In this document: in pieces, positions 21,153-30,244 of the stretch
Layout of the letters: every line of letters begins with the position of its first letter
Numbering within the stretch: the first letter of the stretch is position 1
From: an uncultured bacterium
GTDB lineage: Bacteria > Cyanobacteriota > Vampirovibrionia > Gastranaerophilales > Gastranaerophilaceae
DNA: 64,000 nt
Assembly: GCA_946622415.1 (NCBI GenBank)
Contig: CAMOPX010000002.1
Location: forward strand, 1-64,000
Direction of reading: 5' to 3'
Notes under the pieces: generated by a model
The model's input: the letters and a program-made list of their open reading frames with translations, nothing else
Database searches by the model: none
What the model was told of the DNA's origin: nothing
Position numbers and translations under genes: made by a program

Positions 21153-21713
21153 ATGAAAAAAATATTTTTTATTCTATTTTCTTTTTTGGTTTTATCAGGT
21201 TTGAGTTTTGCTGAGTGTCCTATTGTACCGCTTTATAAAACAAATACATCTGATAATTGTTTAAATCAATCTGATAAAGCATCACAATGTGATAAGTGTC
21301 TTACAGATGATGATGAATATTGTATTTATAACCAATGTTATTCGGATAAACATTTCAGGTGGATGAAAAAGAAATTATGTCTGACATCGCAACAAGAATG
21401 CAACATTGATTCAATTTACCAAAAATTTAAATCCGACATGGAAGTTCTATGCTCAAGATATCGTGTCCAAAAGAATAGAGTTCTCGATATGATAGAACGC
21501 TCCGATAAATGCTATAAAGAAGAAGCTTATGAATTAAAAGAATTAAGAAAACAAATGAAAAATAGAGTCAATCGCTTTAAGCATGACGTTAAATACCAAT
21601 TATGCCAAAATCAATATAAAGCATTCAGAAAATTTGTAAGACAAGAAAAACGCAGATTAAAAAGAATCAAAAAATATGGTGCTATATATAAGCTTCCATG
21701 CAATAAAAATTGA
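21153..21713 (+). CDS. Secreted cysteine-rich protein, possible Spy/CpxP (LTxxQ)-like fold
   Basis: Signal peptide ...GLSFAEC; LCLTSQQECNIDSIYQKFK and a second LCQNQYKAFRKFV helix; about 12 Cys in the mature part. Confidence 0.55.
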   Translation: MKKIFFILFSFLVLSGLSFAECPIVPLYKTNTSDNCLNQSDKASQCDKCLTDDDEYCIYNQCYSDKHFRWMKKKLCLTSQQECNIDSIYQKFKSDMEVLCSRYRVQKNRVLDMIERSDKCYKEEAYELKELRKQMKNRVNRFKHDVKYQLCQNQYKAFRKFVRQEKRRLKRIKKYGAIYKLPCNKN

Positions 21714-21714
21714 A

Positions 21715-21744
21715 ATTAAAATGGGCATTAATGCCCGTTTTAAT
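21715..21744. terminator. Hairpin terminator between convergent genes
   Basis: ATTAAAATGGGCATTAATGCCCGTTTTAAT; GGGCATTAATGCCC core. Confidence 0.75.
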
Positions 21745-22597
21745 CTTTAAATATTAACATATAACCTTCAATATTAATTATATTGTCTTTTATTTCTGTT
21801 TTTTCTACGGTTAATTTGCCTTTATTATTCTTTGAAACTTTAACATCATACTCAAGTGGATTCAACACTGTTTCTAAAGATTTTGGAAGATGTTTTTGCT
21901 TTTTTGAATTTACTTCGACATCGCAAAGTACAATTTTACCGTTTTCAGCTTTTAAATTTGCTTTTAAATTAACGTTTATCGGTTTTATTTTAATAATAGA
22001 GGCTGTATTTAAGATAGACAAGGGTATAATTTCGTATTTTAAAATTATTTTATTGTCTTTTATTTCAATTTTAGATGCTTTGATATCAAATAGTGATGAA
22101 ATATATTCACTATTATTCATCTTATTTATTATTTTTTTATATTCTGTTGATTCCAGTGTTTTATTTAAATCATCCTGTGTGACCTGAGATGAATATTTTA
22201 TGGGCATATTTTCTTTAAAAATAATTTTATTATCGATATATTCCACATGATTATAATCACAAATTGTGCTTGCTTTAATATTTGAGATATAGAAATTGTT
22301 AAAAACAACGCTTTTTGCTTCTGCTGTGAGGTTTTTAAATTCACCGTTTAAAATATTATTACCGTAAAAACTGTCTATTTTAACTTTAAAATCAGAATTT
22401 AATTCTTTTTTTAATCTTTTTGATATTTGGTGTTCTATAATATTTTTTGTTAGTAAATTAAAGCCTGTAATGCTCGTTAATGTGCCTTTGAAATTTTTGT
22501 CGGGTACATATTTTGTACAGAGATTACTGTAATCTTGCGCTTTTGCTGTCGAACTAAATAATATCAGCAATGTTATTAACGATAGTATTTTTTTCAT
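21740..22597 (-). CDS. Secreted LmeA-like (DUF2993) family protein
   Basis: Signal peptide ending TAKAQ; FKVKIDSFYGNNILNGEFKNLTAEAKSVVFNNFYISNIKASTIC layout resembles DUF2993 of cyanobacteria. Confidence 0.55.
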   Translation of the reverse strand: MKKILSLITLLILFSSTAKAQDYSNLCTKYVPDKNFKGTLTSITGFNLLTKNIIEHQISKRLKKELNSDFKVKIDSFYGNNILNGEFKNLTAEAKSVVFNNFYISNIKASTICDYNHVEYIDNKIIFKENMPIKYSSQVTQDDLNKTLESTEYKKIINKMNNSEYISSLFDIKASKIEIKDNKIILKYEIIPLSILNTASIIKIKPINVNLKANLKAENGKIVLCDVEVNSKKQKHLPKSLETVLNPLEYDVKVSKNNKGKLTVEKTEIKDNIINIEGYMLIFKD

Positions 22598-23214
22598 ATT
22601 TCCACACCCTGCTGCCTTAAATCTTTTATTAGTATTTCTTCAAATAAAATAGCAGGATAATAATCTTTTATCAATCGTCTTAATTTTTTTATATAATTAA
22701 GTGCTTCAGATTTGTTGTTTATTAAATAATAACACTGTGCAACTATTAAAAGTGCTTCAGGGTCTGAATAAAATAAATCAAGCGATTTTTTGCAAAACGT
22801 AATTGCTAAATCAAAATATCCGTTTGCAAATAAGGCTCTTGCGATAAATTTATATGCTTCCGGGTTTCCGTTAAATAATGTATCACAGGCAGAAATTAAA
22901 CTTTCACAATAATCTTCCAAATGGTTTTCGATAAATAAACTTATATATACTTCTAAAAATGCTCTTGTTTGAAAAAACGAGGGGATTTTTTCTCTTTTAT
23001 TGTTAATATAATCAATAACTACAAGTCCAAATTCGCATGCAGGGCAATTATCTTTATTTTTTTCAAATAATTTTTTTGCTTTGTCTAAGTCTTTTTGTAA
23101 TAAACAGCAAAGGCCGGCATAATAAAATTCGTTATTTGATTCAAAAATCTCAAACGCCTGTTTATATTTTTTTTGATAAAACAACTCTTTGGCGTTTTGA
23201 ATTTCATTAATCAT
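22594..23214 (-). CDS. TPR-like protein
   Basis: Helical repeats (KKYKQAFEIFESNNEFYYAGLCCLLQKDLDKAKKLFEKN...); 4-bp and 8-bp overlaps with neighbours. Confidence 0.65.
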   Translation of the reverse strand: MINEIQNAKELFYQKKYKQAFEIFESNNEFYYAGLCCLLQKDLDKAKKLFEKNKDNCPACEFGLVVIDYINNKREKIPSFFQTRAFLEVYISLFIENHLEDYCESLISACDTLFNGNPEAYKFIARALFANGYFDLAITFCKKSLDLFYSDPEALLIVAQCYYLINNKSEALNYIKKLRRLIKDYYPAILFEEILIKDLRQQGVEI

Positions 23215-23479
23215 TTTTTTGAATTTTCTTCATAAAATCAAATGTGTTTGCTTGTTTTTGACCTTTTGCGGATAAGTTATTTACCGTATCTATATCAATA
23301 TGTTTTGCTTGTGCATTTGATTTTTTGATTTCCGTATAAATTTCTTCTCTGTATATTTGTACATCACTGGGCGCATTAATACCTATTTTTACGGAATTTT
23401 TGTAACTTTCCAAAATAACAACCTCAATGTTGTCATTTATAATTAATTTTTGATTTACTTTTCTTGTTAATATGAGCAT
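23207..23479 (-). CDS. csrA: Carbon storage regulator CsrA
   Basis: MLILTRKVNQKLIINDNIEVVILESYKNSVKIGINAPSDVQIYREEIY. Confidence 0.95.
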   Translation of the reverse strand: MLILTRKVNQKLIINDNIEVVILESYKNSVKIGINAPSDVQIYREEIYTEIKKSNAQAKHIDIDTVNNLSAKGQKQANTFDFMKKIQKND

Positions 23480-23481
23480 GA

Positions 23482-23943
23482 TTATACTTCCGTGTCTGCC
23501 TGTTTGTACAATTTATATCTAACTTCAAAATTTGTGTCTTTTAATATGGTTTGCATTGCTTTTTTGTTTGCAAGATTAAGAATTATCGGTGCAACCATAT
23601 TTACTGTTGCGCCTTGCGGATTTGAATTTGGTATGTTTACTATATTAAACACAAAAACATCATCAGCGTTTTGTATATCAATTTTTTGTGCTTCCTCATC
23701 CGGTATATCAAATTGATAATCAATTTCAAAATAACTGCACAATGTAATCGGAAATGCGAGTTCCATATCTTCGATAGATTGAAGCCATTTAAACGGTGAA
23801 TCCGGCTTGATATCGATTATTGCGTATTTTTTTAAGTTTTCAAAACCGATAATCGGTGAAACAAATTCAAAAATAAAGTTCTTATCTACGTCAATCTCTC
23901 CGAATTTTTTAGTATTTAAAGTTAGTGTGTTGTTTTCTTCCAT
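23482..23943 (-). CDS. fliW: Flagellar assembly factor FliW
   Basis: FEFVSPIIGFENLKKYAIIDI...PFKWLQSIEDMELAFPI; adjacent to csrA. Confidence 0.92.
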   Translation of the reverse strand: MEENNTLTLNTKKFGEIDVDKNFIFEFVSPIIGFENLKKYAIIDIKPDSPFKWLQSIEDMELAFPITLCSYFEIDYQFDIPDEEAQKIDIQNADDVFVFNIVNIPNSNPQGATVNMVAPIILNLANKKAMQTILKDTNFEVRYKLYKQADTEV

Positions 23944-23945
23944 TT

Positions 23946-24767
23946 TTATATTCCGTAATTCAATGTGTTTTGTGATTGTGTTAGTTGATTCAGCATAAAC
24001 ATTTGTGCCGCTTGTTGATTTGTGCCAAATAATTTTGTGTATAATTCGTAATCGTCATTATCAGAAAGAATTGAATCTGATTTATATGCCAAATCTGATA
24101 TATCCATATTGTATGGATTTAAGCCTGCTCTTGATAAAACTTCGTATGCTGCTATGATTTCATCTTGAGTTGGTGCTGCGTATGATTCTTTTTCGTTTTC
24201 TTGCTGTCTTCTTAAATATTCTTCAGCTTGGATTTTTCTTTCCATTCTTTCTCTTGTAATAGCGTCAGCTGCAGCAGGGTGTATCATTTTTCCTGATTTG
24301 ATGAATTTTGTCATGTCATCATCTTCTTCAGGTTTTTCTGATTTATCTGCAAGTTTATCTGACGGTTTGTTATTAGATTTTATTTCTAAACATTGTGCTG
24401 CGAATGGGTCATCTAAGCATGCCAGTGCTTTTTTAGAATAATAATTTAATGACATATTTGTATTTAAAGCTATTACATTATTGTAGAATTTTTGCGCTTT
24501 TTCTTTTTCGCCAAGACGAGTATAAGTCAGAGCGAGGTAATAATTTGCATATGCATTATTCGGTTCTTTTTGAATTAAGTTCTCTAATTTTAGCATGGAT
24601 TGAGTGTAGTTGCCTTCTCTATAATCCTTAATTATCGGTTTTAAACCTTCCGAAACGGTCGGGCTGCTGGGGGTTATTACTCTGGTTTTGGTTGCTGCGT
24701 TTGCGCAAACAGAAATATTAGCGATTAACAACAATCCAAAAATTATTTTAAAACAACTCTTTTTCAT
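23946..24767 (-). CDS. Secreted TPR protein
   Basis: Signal peptide MKKSCFKIIFGLLLIANISVCANA; TPRs NYTQSMLKLENLIQKEPNNAYANYYLALTYTRLGEKEKAQKFYNNVI. Confidence 0.75.
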   Translation of the reverse strand: MKKSCFKIIFGLLLIANISVCANAATKTRVITPSSPTVSEGLKPIIKDYREGNYTQSMLKLENLIQKEPNNAYANYYLALTYTRLGEKEKAQKFYNNVIALNTNMSLNYYSKKALACLDDPFAAQCLEIKSNNKPSDKLADKSEKPEEDDDMTKFIKSGKMIHPAAADAITRERMERKIQAEEYLRRQQENEKESYAAPTQDEIIAAYEVLSRAGLNPYNMDISDLAYKSDSILSDNDDYELYTKLFGTNQQAAQMFMLNQLTQSQNTLNYGI

Positions 24768-24864
24768 GATGACCTCTATAAACTTCAAAACAATATATTA
24801 AAATTATACCTTAATTATACTACATGTTTATAATAAGTCGATTTTTTCATATAAATAGACTAAA

Positions 24865-24900
24865 CAAAAAAGAATCTTCATCATTGAAGATTCTTTTTTG
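24865..24900. terminator. Hairpin terminator
   Basis: CAAAAAAGAATCTTCA TCAT TGAAGATTCTTTTTTG near-perfect 16-bp stem. Confidence 0.85.
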
Positions 24901-24916
24901 TTATAAATTTTTTAAA

Positions 24917-25585
24917 TTATGTTTTATTGTGTCCGTTATTTGTATAATGGTCGAGGTCTGCCATTCCCTTGTTCCCTTTTAATCTTCCTTTGATTATGTT
25001 AAATCCGAGAACACCTATACCTGCTAATGTTGCAATTGCACCAACAGTTTTTGAACCTTTTTCGCCTTGTTTTACACCCGATGCGCAGTATGTATAGAAG
25101 GTTTTTGGAACACCGACCAGTGATTTGAGCCATTCTTCAGGACTGTTTTTCCATATCTTTGGTATACCTTCTGTTACAAATGTTGTACCCATTTCAATTA
25201 GGTTTCCGCCCATGCTTTTTAATGTTTCTGCAATTTGTCCTTCGCCTTTTTGTATGTTTCTTCCGACAAATGCAACAACAGCAGTTGTTACAACACCATC
25301 CCTTACTCCTTTAAGAGTTCCTTTTGCAGTGTGTGAAAATTTTGTTAAACCTTTAAGAGTGTTTAGGATAATGTGTTTTTTTTCTCCTTTTTCTTTAGGA
25401 GAATCCTTTTCAATAACATTTTCAGCTTCAATATTTTTATTATTTTTTAAACTTAAAGTGTCGGGTTGTATATTTAAAGCTTGTTTATTATTTGTTGCTT
25501 GCTGAATATGAGCCATATTAAATCCGCCGTATAGCTCTTTTTCGTTTGCCTTAAATGATATTCCATTTTTTAAAGTATCTATCAT
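24917..25585 (-). CDS. Hypothetical protein with hydrophobic C-terminal segment
   Basis: 222-aa ORF; N-terminal MIDTLKNGISFKAN; no family recognised. Confidence 0.55.
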   Translation of the reverse strand: MIDTLKNGISFKANEKELYGGFNMAHIQQATNNKQALNIQPDTLSLKNNKNIEAENVIEKDSPKEKGEKKHIILNTLKGLTKFSHTAKGTLKGVRDGVVTTAVVAFVGRNIQKGEGQIAETLKSMGGNLIEMGTTFVTEGIPKIWKNSPEEWLKSLVGVPKTFYTYCASGVKQGEKGSKTVGAIATLAGIGVLGFNIIKGRLKGNKGMADLDHYTNNGHNKT

Positions 25586-25713
25586 ACAACACCACCTTTA
25601 CGCTTTTTATAATGCATGTGAAATAAAAAAATTGCTTATTCTTTGAAACTTTATATCACTTATTTTACATAACTTTACATAAATATTCAATCCATGTGAA
25701 GTTTTATAAAACT

Positions 25714-26568
25714 TTATAATATAAGTGCCAGTATCATTAGTATAATAGAACCTATTTGCAAACCGGTTGATGTATATTTTTGAATTTTGTTTGCTTCATA
25801 TAGTTTTGCGGTTTGCTGCGCATTAGCTGCCGCTTGCAATCTTTGTATTCTTAAATATTCATCATCTGATGAAAAATCTCTTTGAAATATTTTTCTTTCT
25901 AATCTGTTTAATCTCAGACCAACCGGGTCTTGTGAAAATGATTTTGAAAACAAAAGATTTTCTAAGCCGGCAAGTTGTATATATATATCGGAATTTTCAT
26001 ACTTATCCTGTGATGCCATATACTCCTCTAAATCTCTTGTGGGCCTATAGGGTTGTTGTGTATGATAATTAGGATTCTTAGCTATTTCTTCTTCTTTTAA
26101 ATATGCTTTTAATCTGTCTGTTCTTGATGCTAATGCGCCCTCTTGCACAGAGCCAAAGATTTTCTTTTCTAATCTTTCAAGTCTTTTATATATGTTTTCA
26201 TTTTCATAAGTTGATGAAAATATTTGGTATTCCAGTTTATCGATTTGAGGATAGTTTATTCCTGTTTCCTCTTCTGCTTGTGCTAATTCATAAGACTGTT
26301 TTCTGCTTTCTTCATAAGATTCTATACCGAGAGTTTCATTCAATATTTTGATTCTATTTTCGGTTGATAGTTTTGAATTTACTCTGCCTAAGACATTTGT
26401 TTCTATTCTGGATAATCTTTTTAAAGTATCGTCTTTTGTATATTCAAAACCCCATATATTTTCTTCGATTTTTGACAATTGAATATCAATTGCATTTTGT
26501 GCAAATGAATTTTGATAAAAACTTAAAAAACATATTATGATTATTATAATTTTTTTAACATTTTTCAT
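25714..26568 (-). CDS. Secreted or membrane-anchored LxRLE-repeat protein
   Basis: Signal peptide ...QNSFAQ; repeats LKRLSRIETNVLG, YKRLERLEKKIFG, LRLNRLERKIFQ; C-terminal TM. Confidence 0.6.
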   Translation of the reverse strand: MKNVKKIIIIIICFLSFYQNSFAQNAIDIQLSKIEENIWGFEYTKDDTLKRLSRIETNVLGRVNSKLSTENRIKILNETLGIESYEESRKQSYELAQAEEETGINYPQIDKLEYQIFSSTYENENIYKRLERLEKKIFGSVQEGALASRTDRLKAYLKEEEIAKNPNYHTQQPYRPTRDLEEYMASQDKYENSDIYIQLAGLENLLFSKSFSQDPVGLRLNRLERKIFQRDFSSDDEYLRIQRLQAAANAQQTAKLYEANKIQKYTSTGLQIGSIILMILALIL

Positions 26569-26574
26569 ATTGAT

Positions 26575-26580
26575 ATTATA
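26575..26580 (-). promoter_or_regulatory. Candidate leaderless -10 (TGT-TATAAT) 6 nt before ATG 26568
   Basis: Minus strand: TGTTATAAT ATCAAT ATG; no SD. Confidence 0.5.
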
Positions 26581-26623
26581 ACAGTTAAATATTATTTTTT
26601 GTCGGCATTTTGTTTAATGGTTC

Positions 26624-28138
26624 TTAGACTTTTTGGGCAGAAATTTTTTCCGTCAGTTTATTCACTGTATTTACCAGCACATTTGCGTAATGTTCACATT
26701 TTTCTTTGGTTTTGGCTTCAAACCTCAAAGTAAATACGGGTTCTGTGTTGCTTTGTCTGATTAGCGCAAAACCGTCATTAAATATTATCCTCAAGCCGTC
26801 TATTGTAATTATTTCTTTGATTTTTGAATTGAATAAATCTTCATTTACTATTGTTTTTAATTCTTCAAGAACTTCTTTTTTAAATTCATTTGGACATTTT
26901 AATCTGAATTCATCCGAAAGATGAACCTTTTTAAATTCTTGTGTTAAATCCGAAAGTTTGAATTTTTCATCTTTCATTTTGTTTTTTGCAACTATTTCAA
27001 TAAGTCTGCAGCCGGCATAAATTGCATCATCATAGCCGTAATATCTGTCCTTAAAGAAGGTATGACCTGACATTTCACCTGCAAGAGTTGCGTTTGTTTC
27101 TTTCATTTTTGATTTTATATAGCCATGTCCTGTTTTTGTCATTATTGCCTTTGCGCCCAGTTTTTCTATTGTGCTGTATAAAACTTGTGAACATTTAACT
27201 TCCGATACAATAATCGGTTTTTCTCCGTGGATTTTTAGAGTTTCGATTAAATCTTTTGCATAAATCAAAAGAAGTTTATCACCTGTTAAGGCATTCCCTT
27301 TTTCATCTATAACGCCGATTCTATCGGAATCACCATCGAATGCTATACCAAAATCGGCTTTTTCTTTTGCAACTTTATCTTTAATGTCTTTTAGTGTGCT
27401 TAAATCTGAAGGATTCGGGTGATGATTCGGGAAATTTCCATCGGGTTCTGAATATAATTCAATAACTTCACAGCCTAAATCTCTGTATAATTGCGGTGCA
27501 ACAATACCGCCTGTTGCGTTTGCACTATCTACTACGATTTTTATTCTTTTATCGTTGTATTTTCCGATGTTGCCGAACATATTGTATATTTTTTCCTGAT
27601 AAGATGCGACAATATCGTACTTTTTAACATAGCCCGTAATTACTTGCCTGTAGCCGTTATCATTTTTTAAGATTTCTTCCGTTAATTCTTTGACTGTTTT
27701 AATTTGTTCTTCTGTTAAAGATTGACGATTGAAAGTCATTTTTAATCCGTTGTATTCCTTTGGATTGTGTGACGCTGTTACAATCAAAGTTCCGTAGATT
27801 TTTTTATTTTGCGTATATTCTGAATCTATCTTTGCAAATTCACTATAATATCCTAACGGTGTCGGTGCCAGTCCTAAATCTAATATATTTGCACCTGTGG
27901 ATATCACGCCTTGTATAACAGCATTTTTAAGCTCGGGTGAATGTGTTCTTGCATCCATGCACACCGTAAACAATAAATTTCTGACATCGGCTTTTTTATT
28001 GTTTTTTTCAAGTTCTTTTAGAACAAATGCAACGTATCCTTTTGCAGCGGCATAAAAAACTTTTGAATTAACTTCCGATGGGAAAATTCCTCTTATGTCG
28101 TTTTTTCCGAATGCTTTTGTATTTGCTGTTATTTCCAT
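26624..28138 (-). CDS. manB: Phosphomannomutase/phosphoglucomutase
   Basis: AFGKNDIRGIFPSEV, VTASHNPKEYNGLKM, IAFDGDSDRIGVID, LAGEMSGHTFF. Confidence 0.92.
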   Translation of the reverse strand: MEITANTKAFGKNDIRGIFPSEVNSKVFYAAAKGYVAFVLKELEKNNKKADVRNLLFTVCMDARTHSPELKNAVIQGVISTGANILDLGLAPTPLGYYSEFAKIDSEYTQNKKIYGTLIVTASHNPKEYNGLKMTFNRQSLTEEQIKTVKELTEEILKNDNGYRQVITGYVKKYDIVASYQEKIYNMFGNIGKYNDKRIKIVVDSANATGGIVAPQLYRDLGCEVIELYSEPDGNFPNHHPNPSDLSTLKDIKDKVAKEKADFGIAFDGDSDRIGVIDEKGNALTGDKLLLIYAKDLIETLKIHGEKPIIVSEVKCSQVLYSTIEKLGAKAIMTKTGHGYIKSKMKETNATLAGEMSGHTFFKDRYYGYDDAIYAGCRLIEIVAKNKMKDEKFKLSDLTQEFKKVHLSDEFRLKCPNEFKKEVLEELKTIVNEDLFNSKIKEIITIDGLRIIFNDGFALIRQSNTEPVFTLRFEAKTKEKCEHYANVLVNTVNKLTEKISAQKV

Positions 28139-28149
28139 AAATTATTTCC

Positions 28150-28764
28150 TTATTGTATTAATTTTTTTGATATCATCATACCGGCACCGATATCAATTAT
28201 TTGTGATTGATAATTATTGTTGTTGAATAACTCTTGAATGTATTCTTTTGTTTTTTCGTAGTGTGATAATATGTTGTCTGCCACAATTACCGCATTATCG
28301 GTTGTTATAGTATCAATTATTTTAAAATACTCAATATATTCTTTTTTGTTTGCATCTATAAATACAAAATCGAATTTATTTCGTTTTTTGTTTTGAATTT
28401 CATCTTTAATATCTTCCAAAATAACTATTGCAGAACCTATTTTAGCTTCCGCTGGTACATTAGGGCAACAAATTTCAAAATTTTTTCTTGCTATACTTTG
28501 ACGTTTTTCCCAAAATTCTATTGTTGTTAATTTCCCCTTTGTTTTCTCCAGTGCTTTTAAAATCCAAATTCCGCTATATCCGTTTGAGGTACCTATTTCT
28601 AAAACTGATTTTGAATTATTTATTTGTATTAATGTATTTAAAAAATTTGCAGATTCTCTATCCAGATTCCAAAAATCTTTTTGCGTTTTTTCCAATTCCG
28701 ACAGTATTTCTTCGGTTTTAGAATCAAAATAAGGTATTTTCAGTTTTTGGATATCCGCTCCCAT
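28150..28764 (-). CDS. O-methyltransferase (class I SAM, caffeoyl-CoA OMT-like)
   Basis: SVLEIGTSNGYSGIWIL, FDFVFIDANKKEYIEYF. Confidence 0.85.
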   Translation of the reverse strand: MGADIQKLKIPYFDSKTEEILSELEKTQKDFWNLDRESANFLNTLIQINNSKSVLEIGTSNGYSGIWILKALEKTKGKLTTIEFWEKRQSIARKNFEICCPNVPAEAKIGSAIVILEDIKDEIQNKKRNKFDFVFIDANKKEYIEYFKIIDTITTDNAVIVADNILSHYEKTKEYIQELFNNNNYQSQIIDIGAGMMISKKLIQ

Positions 28765-30227
28765 TATAACCTTTGTGATTTATCAAGTATTACTATGTTT
28801 GAAATATCTATGTATGATGCTTGGTTTTTTGCTACCTTCATTGTGTCAATATTGTAGATTAGGTAGTTTTTAGAATTTATGCCTGTAATTAAAATGTTTT
28901 TGTCATTCGGAATCAGGGTTAATTTAGAATAAAAACCGTCTTTTGCTATTTGTTGTCTTGAAATTATTTTATTGTCGTTTGTGTCATACACATCAATATA
29001 CCCTTCTTTAGAACAAAGAATAAACAGTTTTGTTTTATATAAAACGGCATCTGTCGGTTTTTTATCCAAATCAACAGTGCTGATTAATTTTGATTGTCCT
29101 TTATCAAAAATAAAAAGCTTATTATCCGTTCTGGATATTGCATAAATATTTGCCACATCGGATAAGATTTTAGATAAATTATCAACAGTACCAATCGGCT
29201 GAACTATAAATTCATCTCTGTTGTTTGTTACATTGAAGACTTGGGATGAATATTCATCATAAAAACTTATACTTTTATCCGTATCGTTATATGCAATTTT
29301 AGAAGGTTTTTGGTCTAATTTGATGATTTTTGATAACTGCATTGAATTGAGGTCTATTCCGTATATTTTGCCTGCATTTTGGCTTGTTACAAATGCCATA
29401 TTATCGCTTTTATTGAGCACGGCATCTGTTGCATTTGAATCTAATTCAATTTTTGCTATTGAATTTTCATCTTTTAAATCTATAATTTCAACTTCTTTTC
29501 CGCTCCAATAAAGAATCAAAGCAACGTTTGATTTTTGAGAAACAATAACCTTTAAGGGCATTGAAGATAATTTTAATTCATAGAGCGGTTTTTTTGATGT
29601 ATTATCATAAACCTCAAAGAATTTTGAATTTTTTGGATTTATTAATATTTTTTTGTTTTTAAATTCTTCCGTTTGAATAAATTCGTTTGATGCAACTGCG
29701 GGCGTGTATGGATTCTTTTCTTTTTGAATGTAATCATCTCTATACGCAAGAGTTTTTTCTTCTTTTGTTGGGATTAACAAATCACCAAGTGTCAATTTCA
29801 GGCTTTCCGGTATTTTTAAACCAATCGGAGTAAGCATATCTTGAGGCATTATACCGAGGCGAACTTTTAAGGGCAAATCGTCTTTTTGGGTCAGCGTATA
29901 GTTTCCGTTTGAATCCTTCATTACTTTTAAAAACGAATATCCGTTATTCAAAAGAACAACTTCGGGATAATTTTTAAAACTGAGCTTTGCAGGATATGTG
30001 TATTCAACCGCAATATTTTCAACTGTTGTTGTTGATGGCGGGTATAAAGGAATATACATCAAATCATTTCCGAGTGTAATTACACTGTCAAATCTTTGTT
30101 GTGCTTGCGGTAAATTTGCTTTTACAAAATTCCAAACGTCGTTCGGGAGTTTTGTTGCCAATGCTTTTGTATTTAATAATACAGTTAACATTGTTATTGC
30201 TATTGCAAACATTCTTTTAAATTTCAT
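28764..30227 (-). CDS. Secreted beta-propeller (YncE/YVTN-like) protein with extra N-terminal domain
   Basis: Signal peptide; C-terminal repeats such as DKKPTDAVLYKTKLFILCSKEGYIDVYDTNDNKII. Confidence 0.6.
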   Translation of the reverse strand: MKFKRMFAIAITMLTVLLNTKALATKLPNDVWNFVKANLPQAQQRFDSVITLGNDLMYIPLYPPSTTTVENIAVEYTYPAKLSFKNYPEVVLLNNGYSFLKVMKDSNGNYTLTQKDDLPLKVRLGIMPQDMLTPIGLKIPESLKLTLGDLLIPTKEEKTLAYRDDYIQKEKNPYTPAVASNEFIQTEEFKNKKILINPKNSKFFEVYDNTSKKPLYELKLSSMPLKVIVSQKSNVALILYWSGKEVEIIDLKDENSIAKIELDSNATDAVLNKSDNMAFVTSQNAGKIYGIDLNSMQLSKIIKLDQKPSKIAYNDTDKSISFYDEYSSQVFNVTNNRDEFIVQPIGTVDNLSKILSDVANIYAISRTDNKLFIFDKGQSKLISTVDLDKKPTDAVLYKTKLFILCSKEGYIDVYDTNDNKIISRQQIAKDGFYSKLTLIPNDKNILITGINSKNYLIYNIDTMKVAKNQASYIDISNIVILDKSQRL

Positions 30228-30244
30228 TTATTCTCCTCGGTTAT

